Assembly: GCF_023284065.1 (NCBI RefSeq)
Contig: NZ_JAKIKP010000005.1
Span: forward strand, 1-64,000
Length of the DNA: 64,000 nt
Direction: 5' to 3'
From: Shewanella gaetbuli
GTDB taxonomy: Bacteria > Pseudomonadota > Gammaproteobacteria > Enterobacterales > Shewanellaceae
In this document: one piece after another, positions 52,865 to 63,252 of the stretch
Numbering within the stretch: the first letter of the stretch is position 1
Layout of the letters: every line of letters starts with the position of its first letter
Translations under genes and position numbers: made by a program
Notes under the pieces: model-generated
Databases searched by the model: none
Seen by the model: only the letters and a program-made list of their open reading frames with translations
Told to the model about the DNA's origin: nothing

Positions 52865-54256
52865 ATGAAAACCATGACACTATTAATATTTCTCGCGTTA
52901 AGTAGCCAGGCTGCTTATGGAGGTTTTACTCACAAAGAGGTGATAACGGGTCCTTTTACAAATGGCAGTGATGTGACATCTCAATGTATTGAGTGCCATC
53001 AAGATCATGCTAAAGCATTTATGAAATCCTCTCATTGGACGTGGGAGTTAAAGCAAGAGTTGCCCGGTCGAACGGTGATGCGAGGCAAAAAAAATAGTAT
53101 TAATAACTTTTGTGTCGCTATAAGTGGTAATGAGCCTCGCTGTACGAGCTGTCATGCAGGTTATGGCTGGAAAGATAATAGCTTTGATTTTTTAGATATG
53201 ACTAAAGTGGATTGCTTGGTGTGTCATGATACAACGGGTACGTATGTTAAAGAGCCTGCCGGAGCAGGAGAGCCTATGGCGAAGGTTAACTTAGTACGAG
53301 TTGCTCAGAATGTTGGCCAACCTGTTCGAGATAATTGCGGTACTTGCCATTTTTATGGGGGTGGCGGTGATGCGGTTAAGCATGGTGATTTAGATTCTTC
53401 TATGTCTTATCCCGATAAAAACACCGATGTGCATATGGACACGGATGGTAACGACTTTCAGTGCCAAACGTGCCACATAACTGATAACCATCAAATTACA
53501 GGTAATGCGATGGGGGTGTCTCCGAATGGGCAAGATCATATTGGTTGTGAAAATTGCCATGATAATGCACCGCATCAAAACAACAAGCTCAATACCCATA
53601 CTGCATCGGTAGCGTGTCAAACGTGCCATATTCCTTATTTTGCGAAAAATGAACCGACTAAAATGCATTGGGATTGGTCTACTGCAGGCCAAAAATTGCC
53701 CGAAGTTAAAGATAAATATGGCAAAAAAACCTATATGAATAAGAAAGGTAGCTTTATATGGCAAAAAAATGTGCCGCCTCAGTATGCTTGGTTTAATGGT
53801 TCAGCAGATGCTTACATGGCTGGAGATAAAATTATCCCAGGTAAGGTAGTGAAATTAACGTATCCATTGGGCAGCATTAATGATGCTAACGCTAAAATTT
53901 ATCCATTTAAAGTGCATACAGGTAAACAAATTTATGACACCAAACATAAAGTGATTATTACTCCGAAAACGTTTGGCAAGGATGGATTTTGGGATAAGTT
54001 TGATTGGGATCTTGCTGCTGAATTAGGCATGAAAGCCAATGAAACAATGACCGAAAAAGGCTTAAGTTATAGTGGTAATTATGATTTTGTTGAGACTGAA
54101 ATGTGGTGGCGAATTAATCATATGGTGTCACCAAAAGATCAAGCCTTACAATGTAACGACTGTCATAACAAAGGGCAACGAATGGACTGGAAAGCCTTAG
54201 GGTATGACGGTGACCCGATGAAAAATAAACAAGGAATGCGTCATAGTATTGAGTAA
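52865..54256 (+). CDS. otr: Octaheme tetrathionate reductase-type cytochrome (Otr)
   Basis: The 463-residue periplasmic protein has a signal of about 19 residues and eight CxxCH heme sites (Cys41, 93, 117, 158, 200, 228, 251 and 430). Asp169 and Lys172, in GGGGDAVKHGD after the fourth site, become Asp150 and Lys153 once the signal is removed. Those numbers equal the active-site Asp and the unusual lysine heme ligand known for Shewanella Otr. The purified enzyme reduces tetrathionate, nitrite and hydroxylamine in vitro; its in vivo substrate is debated. It ends a three-gene cluster with an FNR-like box. Confidence 0.93.
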   Translation: MKTMTLLIFLALSSQAAYGGFTHKEVITGPFTNGSDVTSQCIECHQDHAKAFMKSSHWTWELKQELPGRTVMRGKKNSINNFCVAISGNEPRCTSCHAGYGWKDNSFDFLDMTKVDCLVCHDTTGTYVKEPAGAGEPMAKVNLVRVAQNVGQPVRDNCGTCHFYGGGGDAVKHGDLDSSMSYPDKNTDVHMDTDGNDFQCQTCHITDNHQITGNAMGVSPNGQDHIGCENCHDNAPHQNNKLNTHTASVACQTCHIPYFAKNEPTKMHWDWSTAGQKLPEVKDKYGKKTYMNKKGSFIWQKNVPPQYAWFNGSADAYMAGDKIIPGKVVKLTYPLGSINDANAKIYPFKVHTGKQIYDTKHKVIITPKTFGKDGFWDKFDWDLAAELGMKANETMTEKGLSYSGNYDFVETEMWWRINHMVSPKDQALQCNDCHNKGQRMDWKALGYDGDPMKNKQGMRHSIE

Positions 54257-54334
54257 TTTATTGATAATAGTAGGAAAAGCTTAACACTTCAGCGGTGTTA
54301 AGCTCTTTAATGACTTGATTAATTTGTTATGGCT

Positions 54335-55561
54335 TTACTGCGCAATAATCTTGCCTGCTTTAATCACCTGCTCACAAGGGTTTACCCCATAGATGTAAGC
54401 TAACTCGGCGGGAGATGAAATATCCCACAAGCAAAAATCTGCCTGCATTCCCACAGTTAATTGACCTACTTGCTCTGCAAGCCCAAGGGCTTTTGCAGCA
54501 TTTATGGTGACTCCTTTTAAGGCCTCTTCAGGGGTGAGCTTAAATAAGGTGCAGGCCATATTTAACATCAGTAGCGTTGAGCAAATAGGGGATGAACCGG
54601 GGTTAAAGTCGCTGGCAACGACCATAGGCACTTTATACTGACGTAATAGCTCAATTGGCGGGTGTTGAGTTTCACGTAAAAAGTAAAATGCCCCCGGCAG
54701 TAATACCGCACAGGTGCCATTTTGGCTTAAGGCTTTTACGCCGTTTTCATCTAAATACTCAATATGATCAACCGATAAGGCGCCCATTTTGGCTGCTAAC
54801 TCACTGCCGCCAATATTGGATAGCTGTTCAGCATGAAGCTTAATCGCCAAGCCCGCATTCTTAGCGGCGGTTAATACCTGCTTGGTTTGTTGTAAATTAA
54901 ACGCGATGCCTTCACAAAACACATCAACTGCATCGGCTAAATTATTTTCAATGACTTTGGGTAACATGTCGTTGATGACTAACTCAACATAATCATCCGT
55001 TTGGCCTTGGTATTCTGGTGGAATTGCGTGAGCACCTAAAAATGTGGTTTTAACGTCAACATGATGATGTTGGCCAAGAGTTTTTGCCACACGAAGTAGT
55101 TTAAGCTCTGTGTCAGTATCGAGCCCGTAACCGGATTTTATTTCTACAGTGGTTACCCCTTCTTTGGCGAGGGCATTTAAGCGTTTTCGACCAAGATCAA
55201 ATAAGGTTTGTTCATCAGCTTCACGGCAGGCTTTTACGGTTGAAATAATTCCGCCACCGGCATTAGCGATATCTTGATAACTTGCTCCTTGTAGGCGCTG
55301 TTCAAACTCGTTAGCTCTACTCCCCGCAAACACTAAATGTGTGTGTGCATCAATGAGTCCTGGTGTTATCCATTTACCTTTACCGCGATAAACTGGGGTA
55401 GCTAAAACATCAAATTCGGGTAGATCAGCACGGGCACCTATCCAAGCAATTTTGTCATCTTTTACCGCGATAGCAGCATCATTAATAACCCCGTATGGCG
55501 AAGCTGACTGCTTGTCCATAGTGGCAATGTTGACATCAATCCAAATGTGATCCCAGTTCAT
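54335..55561 (-). CDS. hutI: Imidazolonepropionase
   Basis: This 408-residue amidohydrolase performs the third step of histidine degradation. It has the metal motif [34 protein letters not shown] with a metal His, and [11 protein letters not shown] with the catalytic Asp. I start at 55561 (MNWDHIWID), which gives the usual family length; the frame runs on to 55600. It is divergent from hutC, with a palindromic operator between them. Confidence 0.95.
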   Translation of the reverse strand: MNWDHIWIDVNIATMDKQSASPYGVINDAAIAVKDDKIAWIGARADLPEFDVLATPVYRGKGKWITPGLIDAHTHLVFAGSRANEFEQRLQGASYQDIANAGGGIISTVKACREADEQTLFDLGRKRLNALAKEGVTTVEIKSGYGLDTDTELKLLRVAKTLGQHHHVDVKTTFLGAHAIPPEYQGQTDDYVELVINDMLPKVIENNLADAVDVFCEGIAFNLQQTKQVLTAAKNAGLAIKLHAEQLSNIGGSELAAKMGALSVDHIEYLDENGVKALSQNGTCAVLLPGAFYFLRETQHPPIELLRQYKVPMVVASDFNPGSSPICSTLLMLNMACTLFKLTPEEALKGVTINAAKALGLAEQVGQLTVGMQADFCLWDISSPAELAYIYGVNPCEQVIKAGKIIAQ

Positions 55562-55608
55562 AGTCCCGTTAACTCGATGTAAAAATTGATTGATAAACAT
55601 TACTTGAT

Positions 55609-55630
55609 CTAGGTTGTATATACAAGCTAG
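55609..55630. promoter_or_regulatory. Candidate HutC operator
   Basis: TTGTATATACAA, a perfect 12-bp palindrome, is extended on both sides to CTAG-G-...-G-CTAG, a 22-bp dyad with one mismatched pair. The TGTATATACA core is the known HutC recognition type. It lies between hutI and hutC, so it can control both and hutC itself. Confidence 0.75.
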
Positions 55631-55673
55631 GATGTGAGTTATTATTTATTCACAATGGCGGTTTAATTGCATT

Positions 55674-56381
55674 ATGGCCTTAGCTAAGTTTGCTGAAATT
55701 AAACAGTATATTCTTGCGCGTATTGAGTCAGGTGAGTGGCAAGAAAATGATCGTGTTCCTTCAGAAAATCAATTAACAGAGATGTTTAGTTGTAGTCGAA
55801 TGACCGCACGACGAGCATTAACAGAGTTAGTTGAGTCTGGTGTGTTAACGCGTACGCAAGGTTTAGGCACCTTTGTGGCTGGGCTAAAATCACAGTCGTC
55901 GCTATTGAATATTCGCAATATAGCCGATGAGATAAAAGAGCGTGGCCATGGTTATAGTGTTAAGCAAATTGAGTTAAGAAAGGTTAACGCCACCGCAGCC
56001 ATTGCCATTGCTTTGGGCTTGCAAGAAGGTAACGAGGTTTTTTATTCTGTTTTAGTACACTGCGAACAAGGTCAGCCGCTGCAATTAGAAGAGCGCTTTG
56101 TTAACCCTAGCCTTATTCCTTTATACCTTGAGCAAGATTTTAGCCAACAAACACCCCATGAATATTTATCACAAATAGCCCCATTAACAGAGGCACGCCA
56201 TACCGTTGAAGCTGTAATGGCCAATAGCCAAATTCAGCAGTATTTACAGGTAGATGCCACCGAACCTTGTTTAAAAATCATTCGTAGAACCTGGTCTCGT
56301 AAAGGCGTTGTGAGTTTTGCGCGCTTAATACATCCCGGCAGTAAATTTAGGTTAGGGGGCCACCTGACTTTTAAACGCTAA
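55674..56381 (+). CDS. hutC: Histidine utilisation repressor HutC (GntR family)
   Basis: The 235-residue repressor has an N-terminal GntR winged helix (about 5-70, VPSENQLTEMFSCSRMTARRALTELVESGVL). A C-terminal UTRA ligand domain follows (VFYSVLVHCEQGQPLQLEERFVNPS and RRTWSRKGVVSFARLIHPGSKF). HutC releases DNA on binding urocanate. It sits between hutI and hutUH and next to a matching operator. Confidence 0.94.
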   Translation: MALAKFAEIKQYILARIESGEWQENDRVPSENQLTEMFSCSRMTARRALTELVESGVLTRTQGLGTFVAGLKSQSSLLNIRNIADEIKERGHGYSVKQIELRKVNATAAIAIALGLQEGNEVFYSVLVHCEQGQPLQLEERFVNPSLIPLYLEQDFSQQTPHEYLSQIAPLTEARHTVEAVMANSQIQQYLQVDATEPCLKIIRRTWSRKGVVSFARLIHPGSKFRLGGHLTFKR

Positions 56382-56396
56382 TTTCAATGAAAATAG

Positions 56397-56433
56397 CGCT
56401 GCAATCTGGTTACATCAATAGCGGCTTGCAGCG
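56397..56433 (+). other. Inverted repeat between hutC and hutU
   Basis: CGCTGCAA and TTGCAGCG form a perfect 8-bp stem with a 21-base loop, just after hutC. There is no T tract. It may be a transcript-end or stability hairpin. No second HutC-type palindrome was seen before hutU. Confidence 0.4.
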
Positions 56434-56562
56434 TTTGAGTATAAATAAACAACAAATAAAACAACAACTAAAACTAACAAAAGCCTCACTCTAGTTTGCT
56501 CGCTCACTTTAATCGGTTGGCAGTAAATCGAGTAAGAGGTATCAAAAATTGAAGAGGATAAC

Positions 56563-58233
56563 ATGGATAAACGACACGACCCGAGCCGCCGTATCATCGC
56601 ACCCCATGGCACAACATTAAGCTGTAAAAGTTGGCTAACTGAAGCGCCGATGCGGATGTTAATGAACAACTTGCACCCAGATGTAGCCGAAAGACCAGAA
56701 GACTTAGTGGTATACGGCGGTATTGGCCGCGCGGCACGGGACTGGCAAAGCTACGACAAAATTATTGAAGTGTTACAACGTTTAGAGGATGACCAAACCT
56801 TATTAGTGCAGTCAGGTAAGCCAGTTGGGGTTTTTCGTACCCATGCAGATGCCCCTAGAGTATTGATTGCAAACTCGAACTTAGTACCGCATTGGGCCAA
56901 CTGGGAGCACTTTAACGAGCTAGATAAACAAGGCTTAGCCATGTATGGCCAAATGACCGCAGGGTCGTGGATATATATTGGTACTCAAGGCATTGTACAA
57001 GGTACTTATGAAACCTTTGTGGCCGTTGCTAAACAGCACTTTGACGGTGAAGCACAAGGCAAATGGGTATTAACTGGTGGCCTAGGCGGAATGGGTGGCG
57101 CGCAGCCGTTAGCAGGCACAATGGCTGGTTTTTCAGTATTAGCGTGTGAGGTGGATGAAACACGTATTGATTTTCGCCTTCGCACTCGATATGTCGACAA
57201 AAAAGCCCATACCCTTGACGAAGCATTAGCCATGTTAGATGAGGCTAACAAAGCCGGAAAGCCGGTTTCAGTTGGCTTACTAGCGAATGCGGCAGATGTC
57301 TTTACTGAGTTAGTTGAGCGTGGCATTACACCTGATGTGGTAACCGACCAAACCTCTGCCCATGATCCATTGAACGGCTATTTACCCCAAGGATGGACGC
57401 TAGAGCAGGCCGCTGAAATGCGTACAACCGATGAAGCTGCCGTGGTTAAAGCGGCAAAAGCTTCAATGGCGGTACAGGTAAAAGCCATGTTGGCCTTACA
57501 AGATAAAGGCGCGGCAACCTTAGACTACGGTAATAATATCCGACAAATGGCCTTTGAAGTTGGGGTTGAAAATGCCTTTGATTTCCCCGGCTTTGTACCG
57601 GCATATATTCGCCCACTATTTTGTGAAGGCATTGGTCCATTCCGCTGGGTGGCCTTGTCGGGTGACCCTGAAGATATTTATAAAACAGACGCGAAAGTGA
57701 AAGAGTTGATCCCTGACGATAAGCATTTGCATAACTGGTTAGATATGGCTCGTGAGCGCATTGCATTTCAAGGATTACCTGCACGTATTTGTTGGGTGGG
57801 GCTGAAAGACCGTGCCCGTTTAGCTGCTGCATTTAATGAGATGGTTAAAAATGGTGAGCTTTCAGCGCCAGTAGTTATTGGCCGAGATCACTTAGATTCT
57901 GGCTCTGTTGCTAGTCCTAACCGTGAAACTGAATCAATGATGGATGGCTCTGATGCTGTGTCAGATTGGCCATTATTGAATGCTTTATTGAATACCGCCA
58001 GTGGCGCAACTTGGGTGTCTTTACACCACGGTGGTGGCGTAGGTATGGGCTTTAGTCAGCATTCAGGTGTGGTTATTGTGTGTGACGGTACCGATGCGGC
58101 TGCCAAGCGAGTAGAGCGAGTATTGTGGAACGACCCTGCAACAGGTGTTATGCGTCATGCCGATGCCGGATACGACATTGCTAAAGATTGTGCTAAAGCC
58201 CAAGGGCTTGATTTACCGATGGTAGGAGCATAA
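56563..58233 (+). CDS. hutU: Urocanate hydratase
   Basis: This 556-residue urocanase catalyses the second step of histidine degradation and holds a tightly bound NAD. It has the family motifs [48 protein letters not shown] and [23 protein letters not shown] precedes the ATG. hutH starts 2 bp after the stop, so the two are co-translated. Confidence 0.97.
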   Translation: MDKRHDPSRRIIAPHGTTLSCKSWLTEAPMRMLMNNLHPDVAERPEDLVVYGGIGRAARDWQSYDKIIEVLQRLEDDQTLLVQSGKPVGVFRTHADAPRVLIANSNLVPHWANWEHFNELDKQGLAMYGQMTAGSWIYIGTQGIVQGTYETFVAVAKQHFDGEAQGKWVLTGGLGGMGGAQPLAGTMAGFSVLACEVDETRIDFRLRTRYVDKKAHTLDEALAMLDEANKAGKPVSVGLLANAADVFTELVERGITPDVVTDQTSAHDPLNGYLPQGWTLEQAAEMRTTDEAAVVKAAKASMAVQVKAMLALQDKGAATLDYGNNIRQMAFEVGVENAFDFPGFVPAYIRPLFCEGIGPFRWVALSGDPEDIYKTDAKVKELIPDDKHLHNWLDMARERIAFQGLPARICWVGLKDRARLAAAFNEMVKNGELSAPVVIGRDHLDSGSVASPNRETESMMDGSDAVSDWPLLNALLNTASGATWVSLHHGGGVGMGFSQHSGVVIVCDGTDAAAKRVERVLWNDPATGVMRHADAGYDIAKDCAKAQGLDLPMVGA

Positions 58234-58235
58234 TC

Positions 58236-59774
58236 ATGACCGAACAATTACTAACACTAACCCCGGGTACTTTGACATTAAAGCAATTGCGACAAATCAG
58301 CCGTGAGGGAATACAACTTAAATTAGCCGATAGCGCCCTCGCTGATATTAATCATAGTGCCGAATTAGTTCAGCAAGTGTTGCAAGATGGCCGAACGGTT
58401 TACGGTATCAATACCGGATTTGGTTTATTAGCTAATACCAAAATTGCCCCTGACGATTTGCAGTTATTACAACGTTCAATTGTGTTGTCTCATGCAGCTG
58501 GTACTGGGCAAAATATGCAAGATGCCACCGTGCGTTTAATGATGGTGTTGAAAATCAACTCCCTAAGCCGTGGGTTTTCTGGCATCCGTTTAGAGGTAAT
58601 TAACTTCTTAATTCAGCTAGTGAATGCGGGTGTGTATCCATGTGTGCCAGAAAAAGGCTCAGTTGGCGCATCCGGTGACTTAGCACCATTAGCGCATATG
58701 TGTTTACCATTATTGGGTGAAGGTGAGGTAAGTTACCAAGGTAAGGTTATTCCTGCTGCAGAAGGGCTTAAAATAGCGGGTTTACAGCCGTTAGAATTAG
58801 CCGCAAAAGAAGGTTTGGCATTATTGAATGGTACACAGGCTTCTACAGCGTTAGCCCTTGAAGGACTATTTAATGCTGAAGATTTATTTGCAGCAAGTTC
58901 AGTGATTGGTGCCATGAGTGTTGAAGCCGCTATGGGCAGTCGTAGCCCATTTGATGCTCGTATTCATGCCGCCCGTGGACAGGTTGGCCAAATTGATTCA
59001 GCCGCCACGTTTAGGCATTTACTGGGCGACAGCTCTGAAATCAGCCAAAGCCATGCTAATTGTGAAAAAGTACAAGATCCGTATTCACTGAGATGTCAGC
59101 CTCAAGTATTAGGCGCTTGCTTAACGCAAATAAGACAGGCTGCTGAAGTATTAGCGGTTGAGGCTAATGGGGTAACTGATAATCCGTTAGTGTTCCAAGA
59201 TACTGGCGATATTATTTCTGGGGGTAACTTCCATGCCGAGCCAGTGGCTATGGCGGCAGATAATCTGGCTATTGCCATTGCTGAATTGGGTTCAATTTCT
59301 GAACGTCGAATGGCATTGTTAATTGATTCTAGCTTATCAAAACTGCCACCATTTTTAGTGGATAATGGCGGGGTTAACTCTGGCTTTATGATTGCTCAGG
59401 TTACCGCAGCGGCGTTAGCGTCTGAAAATAAAACCTATGCGCATCCGGGGTCGGTAGACAGTTTGCCTACTTCTGCAAATCAGGAAGATCACGTGTCTAT
59501 GGCAACCTTTGCTGCTCGTCGATTGCGTGATATGAGTGAAAACACCCGTGGAGTATTAGCCATTGAGATGCTAGCGGCAGCACAAGGGTTAGATTTTAGA
59601 GCGCCTTTACAGCCTAGCGAAGCAGTGGCTAAAGCCAAAGCCACGTTACGTGAAGTAGTGAGCTTTTATGATAAAGACCGTTACTTTGCGCCAGATATCG
59701 ACAAGGCAACAACCTTGTTAATTCAAGCTCCATTTATGGCGTATTTACCACATGGAATGTTACCTAGTCAGTAG
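58236..59774 (+). CDS. hutH: Histidine ammonia-lyase
   Basis: The 512-residue enzyme deaminates histidine to urocanate. The Ala145-Ser146-Gly147 triplet in [15 protein letters not shown] forms the MIO cofactor. YGINTGFG at about residue 56 supplies the active-site Tyr, and [22 protein letters not shown] is also typical. It is the last gene of hutCUH, followed by a terminator. Confidence 0.97.
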   Translation: MTEQLLTLTPGTLTLKQLRQISREGIQLKLADSALADINHSAELVQQVLQDGRTVYGINTGFGLLANTKIAPDDLQLLQRSIVLSHAAGTGQNMQDATVRLMMVLKINSLSRGFSGIRLEVINFLIQLVNAGVYPCVPEKGSVGASGDLAPLAHMCLPLLGEGEVSYQGKVIPAAEGLKIAGLQPLELAAKEGLALLNGTQASTALALEGLFNAEDLFAASSVIGAMSVEAAMGSRSPFDARIHAARGQVGQIDSAATFRHLLGDSSEISQSHANCEKVQDPYSLRCQPQVLGACLTQIRQAAEVLAVEANGVTDNPLVFQDTGDIISGGNFHAEPVAMAADNLAIAIAELGSISERRMALLIDSSLSKLPPFLVDNGGVNSGFMIAQVTAAALASENKTYAHPGSVDSLPTSANQEDHVSMATFAARRLRDMSENTRGVLAIEMLAAAQGLDFRAPLQPSEAVAKAKATLREVVSFYDKDRYFAPDIDKATTLLIQAPFMAYLPHGMLPSQ

Positions 59775-59819
59775 ATGATTTTGATATAACCTTGAAGGTT
59801 ACTGGCTAACAAAATTAAT

Positions 59820-59855
59820 AAAGGGCTTATGCAATCGATATGCTAAGCCCTTTAT
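59820..59855. terminator. Intrinsic terminator after hutH
   Basis: AAAGGGCTTA pairs with TAAGCCCTTT, extended by GCA/TGC in the loop region, and a T-rich stretch follows. It also faces the end of the minus-strand barrel gene. Confidence 0.87.
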
Positions 59856-59910
59856 TTATGCCACAACATGAATTAAATCATGTTATTTGCAGTGAAAATT
59901 TACGTTGAGA

Positions 59911-60477
59911 TTACATTGCCAAGCCAATACTGAATACACCGGCTTTATTGCGGGTGTCGTAACCGGCCCCTAGTGTAAACCCTTGATATACATTATAACG
60001 TAAGCCAAATTCAGCACCCCAGTCTCTATCGCGGTTTTTTTCCCAAGTCGGTTCGCCACCCGGGCCTTCGATGGGGTGAACGATATTATTGGTGTAATGC
60101 GTTTCATAAGTATAAGCGGTCGCGCCGCCATAAATGCTTAAGTCTTTGGTTAAGCTGTAACTTAATCCAAAGCGCCACATGTATTCTTTCATAAATGACT
60201 CTGCAGGCTCAGGTACTGCAATATCCGTTTTTTGACCTTTGGCGTAACCAATATAATAACCCCAGCTAGAGTATGCTGGGTCAAAATGCCGAGGTGCGAA
60301 CGTCACCCCCCACATTCCTTCGGGTGTAGCAACATAGTCAACTAATACTGCTACTGAAGCTTTATACTTGGGTTGCTGAGGTTCATCGAGCCTTTCAAGC
60401 TCTGATGCTACAGTGGGTAAACTGAGCACTGACATGCCTAAAAGTATTGATAAAACCAGCTTGTTTAAATGCTTCAT
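59911..60477 (-). CDS. Small outer-membrane beta-barrel protein
   Basis: The 188-residue protein has a signal peptide (MKHLNKLVLSILLGMSVLSL) and alternating strands ending in GYDTRNKAGVFSIGLAM. It looks like an eight-strand OmpW/OmpA-size barrel (WRFGLSYSLTKDLSIYGGAT, WGAEFGLRYNVYQGFTLGAG). I start at ATG 60477 with GGAGA 6 bases upstream. The specific family and cargo are not recognised. Confidence 0.75.
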   Translation of the reverse strand: MKHLNKLVLSILLGMSVLSLPTVASELERLDEPQQPKYKASVAVLVDYVATPEGMWGVTFAPRHFDPAYSSWGYYIGYAKGQKTDIAVPEPAESFMKEYMWRFGLSYSLTKDLSIYGGATAYTYETHYTNNIVHPIEGPGGEPTWEKNRDRDWGAEFGLRYNVYQGFTLGAGYDTRNKAGVFSIGLAM

Positions 60478-60673
60478 TTTTGTCTCCAAAACACAGGGGA
60501 CGAATATTGTTTAATCTTTCATATATGTGGTCAAATGATGATGCTAAAATTGAGGCCTAAATAGGTGCTTGTAGCCTTGTTGATAACAAGCTGTGGTACA
60601 AATATCATTCAATTGGTTGCTGGTGTGTTGTCAGCTTGTTGTGAAATTCAAATTACAGTGAACGGGAAATATT

Positions 60674-61954
60674 GTGGATAAAGACTGGCGTGTTGAGGTG
60701 GCTTCGTGGCTTTCAAATATCGGTATAGAAAGTCAACCTAGCGATGGTACTTCTACTACGGCATTATTGATTGGATGCTTTTTATTAGCGGCAATCAGTT
60801 ATGCGATTACCACCCGATATTTTGTGGTGTGGATTAATCGAATTATTCGCCGTTCAAGCGTTACCTGGGATGATATTTTTATTCGTTTCAGAATGTTTGA
60901 ACGCTTAGCCTTGCTGGTGCCTTTATTCATATTGGACTTTTTACTGCCTACCATTCTGAATCAAAAAGCATTATTAAGTATCTTATTAGATAGGGGATTG
61001 AGCGCTATTTTAGTCGTGCTGATTATCCGCGCTATTTATGCTGGATTAAATGCCATTGACGAAATTGCTGATGTAAAACACATCAACCGTAACTTTCCAG
61101 TCAAAAGCTTTGTGCAATTAACCAAGCTATTTTTATTCTTTATTGGCTTAATTGTTGTTGTGGCCATTATTACCTCGCAGTCTCCGGTTTACTTTTTTAG
61201 TGGTTTAGGGGTTGCAACAGGTTTAGTGATGTTGGTGTTTCGAGACACCATTTTGGGCTTTGTGGCAGGAATACAATTAGCGGCTAACCGTATGGTGAGT
61301 AAAGGCGATTGGATTCAAATGGACAAGTATGGTGCTGACGGCGCGGTTCAAGATGTTACCTTAACCACAGTAAAAGTGCGTAATTGGGATAACACTATTA
61401 CCATGATCCCAGCTTATGCATTGGTATCTGACGCCTTTAAAAATTGGCGCGGCATGTCAGAGTCTGGTGGTCGTCGTATTAAACGTTCGGTGAATATTGA
61501 CGTAAACAGTATTCGTTTTTTGTCAGATGATGAAAAAGTGCGTTTATCAAAAGTGAATCACTTAAAAGCTTATTTTCCGCAAAAGCTATCTGAAATTACT
61601 CAATCTAATCAATTAATTAGTGATTTAGATATGCCAGTGAATGGTCGACGACTCACTAATATCGGCACCTTTAGAGTTTACTTGCAAGAGTATTTACGTC
61701 AGCACCCTAAAACCCATCACAATATGACTTTAATGGTGCGACAATTAGCCCCGACAACAGAAGGGGTTCCGCTAGAAATTTACCTATTTACCAATGATGT
61801 AAGATGGGCGTATTACGAAGAAATTCAATCAGATATCTTTGACCATATTTTTGCCGTATTGCCAGAATTTGGCCTGCAAGCGTTTCAAAACCCGACGGGG
61901 AAAGATATGCGCTCAATTAAGGCGACCATTGCAGAGGCGGATGTTAAGCATTAA
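60674..61954 (+). CDS. MscS-family mechanosensitive channel (YbdG-like)
   Basis: The 426-residue protein has about five membrane segments. The pore-lining helix with GLGVATGLVMLVFRDTILGFVAG leads into an MscS-type beta domain (VSKGDWIQMDKYGADGAVQDVTLTTVKVRNWDNTI). The length and the soluble C-terminal domain resemble E. coli YbdG. It would release solutes on hypo-osmotic shock. GTG 60674 has GGGAA upstream. Confidence 0.9.
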   Translation: MDKDWRVEVASWLSNIGIESQPSDGTSTTALLIGCFLLAAISYAITTRYFVVWINRIIRRSSVTWDDIFIRFRMFERLALLVPLFILDFLLPTILNQKALLSILLDRGLSAILVVLIIRAIYAGLNAIDEIADVKHINRNFPVKSFVQLTKLFLFFIGLIVVVAIITSQSPVYFFSGLGVATGLVMLVFRDTILGFVAGIQLAANRMVSKGDWIQMDKYGADGAVQDVTLTTVKVRNWDNTITMIPAYALVSDAFKNWRGMSESGGRRIKRSVNIDVNSIRFLSDDEKVRLSKVNHLKAYFPQKLSEITQSNQLISDLDMPVNGRRLTNIGTFRVYLQEYLRQHPKTHHNMTLMVRQLAPTTEGVPLEIYLFTNDVRWAYYEEIQSDIFDHIFAVLPEFGLQAFQNPTGKDMRSIKATIAEADVKH

Positions 61955-62009
61955 AAACTCATGCGGGAGGCTCTCTCCCGCAAACCTTAAACCACGATTC
62001 TACTTAGCG

Positions 62010-62564
62010 CTATGATTGACGGTATTCTGGAATAAGCTTTTTATGACGGCCATTAATTCCGCGATAAAAATCCATTAATTGATTCATTTGCCCTTCAATA
62101 TCACCAGAGGGAGTCATTGGGTTGGCGATGACGATCCTCTTGTCTTTAAAGTCTAGCCCTACAGGAATAATATCGACCCCCGCTTGAGCCGCTATATGAT
62201 AGAAGCCGCTTTTCCAACGCTTCACAGGGCTTCTGGTGCCTTCAGGCGCTAACGCCAGTTTATAGTGAGGTTGTTGCTTAAATAACTGTACCGCAGCATC
62301 GACTAAATTATTATGCTTGCGCCTATCGACAGGGCTTCCGCCCATGGCTTTGAATATCCAACCCCAAGGGGCAATAAAGAGTTGGTGTTTGCCTAAAAAG
62401 TGAATTTTTGTGTTTAATGCGCCACGGGCAATAATGCCGATAACAAAATCCCAATTACTAGTATGAGGGCCAACAATGATCACGCATGATTGATTGGCGT
62501 GAATATGGCCATCAAATTGCCAGCCTAACGCGGCTAATAGCCCACGACATAAACGATTGAACAT
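62010..62564 (-). CDS. 1-acyl-glycerol-phosphate acyltransferase family protein
   Basis: The 184-residue protein has acyltransferase block I as HTSNWD (H-x4-D), block II near GSPVDRR, and block III as ALAPEGTRS. It is a short PlsC-like member probably acting on lysophospholipids or related acceptors at the inner membrane. It is not the main PlsC by length. The hairpin GCGGGAG...CTCCCGC at 61963-61981 lies between it and the convergent channel gene. Confidence 0.88.
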   Translation of the reverse strand: MFNRLCRGLLAALGWQFDGHIHANQSCVIIVGPHTSNWDFVIGIIARGALNTKIHFLGKHQLFIAPWGWIFKAMGGSPVDRRKHNNLVDAAVQLFKQQPHYKLALAPEGTRSPVKRWKSGFYHIAAQAGVDIIPVGLDFKDKRIVIANPMTPSGDIEGQMNQLMDFYRGINGRHKKLIPEYRQS

Positions 62565-62637
62565 AATGCTTCCTTATTATTTTTATTGGTTTAAGGTAGC
62601 AAAACTGTTTTGTAAGGCAAGCAAGAATTTTGTTTAA

Positions 62638-63105
62638 TTAGTGAGTTCTTGGTGCCTCAAAATGGGCGATGATTTTTGCTTCTGACAGTATATTGTCATT
62701 CAAGTCAGCTTCTGAGCGCATTCTTTCAAAATCTAGCTTCATTCTTTGTTGCTTAGGCAAGGCTTTGCGCGCTTCCATAATGGGGTGGGATTTAATAATG
62801 TCATAGTGGGTAAATAAATTCGGAAACAGAGGCGTGACTTGTTCGGTCATTGATAATGCATCAAACAGCTTACCAATTCTTACCACCCCTTCAGAAAGCT
62901 CACAGCGGTCTTCTAGCATTGCCGCAGCAATGTATCTAATGTCGGTGAGCACGCGTTGACGATGCTCGTCAGCCTTGGCTTGTCGCTCAGCCAGTGCCTG
63001 TTGATTATGGGCGGTTTGGCGTTTGAGTTTTAATAACAACATGGTGGCATAAGCGCTAAGGGCAATAATAATTAATGCGGCAATAACAATCAGAGCGGTG
63101 GTCAC
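62638..63105 (-). CDS. DUF2489-family membrane protein
   Basis: The 155-residue protein begins with one membrane helix (ALIVIAALIIIALSAYATMLLL). A coiled-coil stretch (AHNQQALAERQAKADEHRQR) and a helical domain of the DUF2489 type follow (DIRYIAAAMLEDRCELSEGVVRI). I start at GTG 63105 with AGGAG 5 bases upstream; the frame continues to TTG 63126. It lies downstream of yihI on the same strand, as in related genomes. Function unknown. Confidence 0.82.
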   Translation of the reverse strand: MTTALIVIAALIIIALSAYATMLLLKLKRQTAHNQQALAERQAKADEHRQRVLTDIRYIAAAMLEDRCELSEGVVRIGKLFDALSMTEQVTPLFPNLFTHYDIIKSHPIMEARKALPKQQRMKLDFERMRSEADLNDNILSEAKIIAHFEAPRTH

Positions 63106-63212
63106 AAGATCTCCTAATAAAACCAATTAATACCTTTAAAAGTGGCCAATAGATCACTTACATGACATGGCTAGCGAGGATGATATTTTAATGAATTGCG
63201 TAGTGAATACCA

Positions 63213-63239
63213 TAAAAAACTGGCGCTCAAGGCGCCAGT
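63213..63239 (-). terminator. Intrinsic terminator after yihI
   Basis: On the minus strand ACTGGCGC pairs with GCGCCAGT around a 5-base loop and is followed by a U tract. It lies between yihI and the DUF2489 gene, so the two are at least partly separate units. Confidence 0.9.
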
Positions 63240-63252
63240 TTATAGGAAGTGA

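Noticed and set aside
57446-57832. Open frame of 128 codons opposite hutU
   Set aside because: It is antisense to the conserved urocanase coding sequence, with no start signal.
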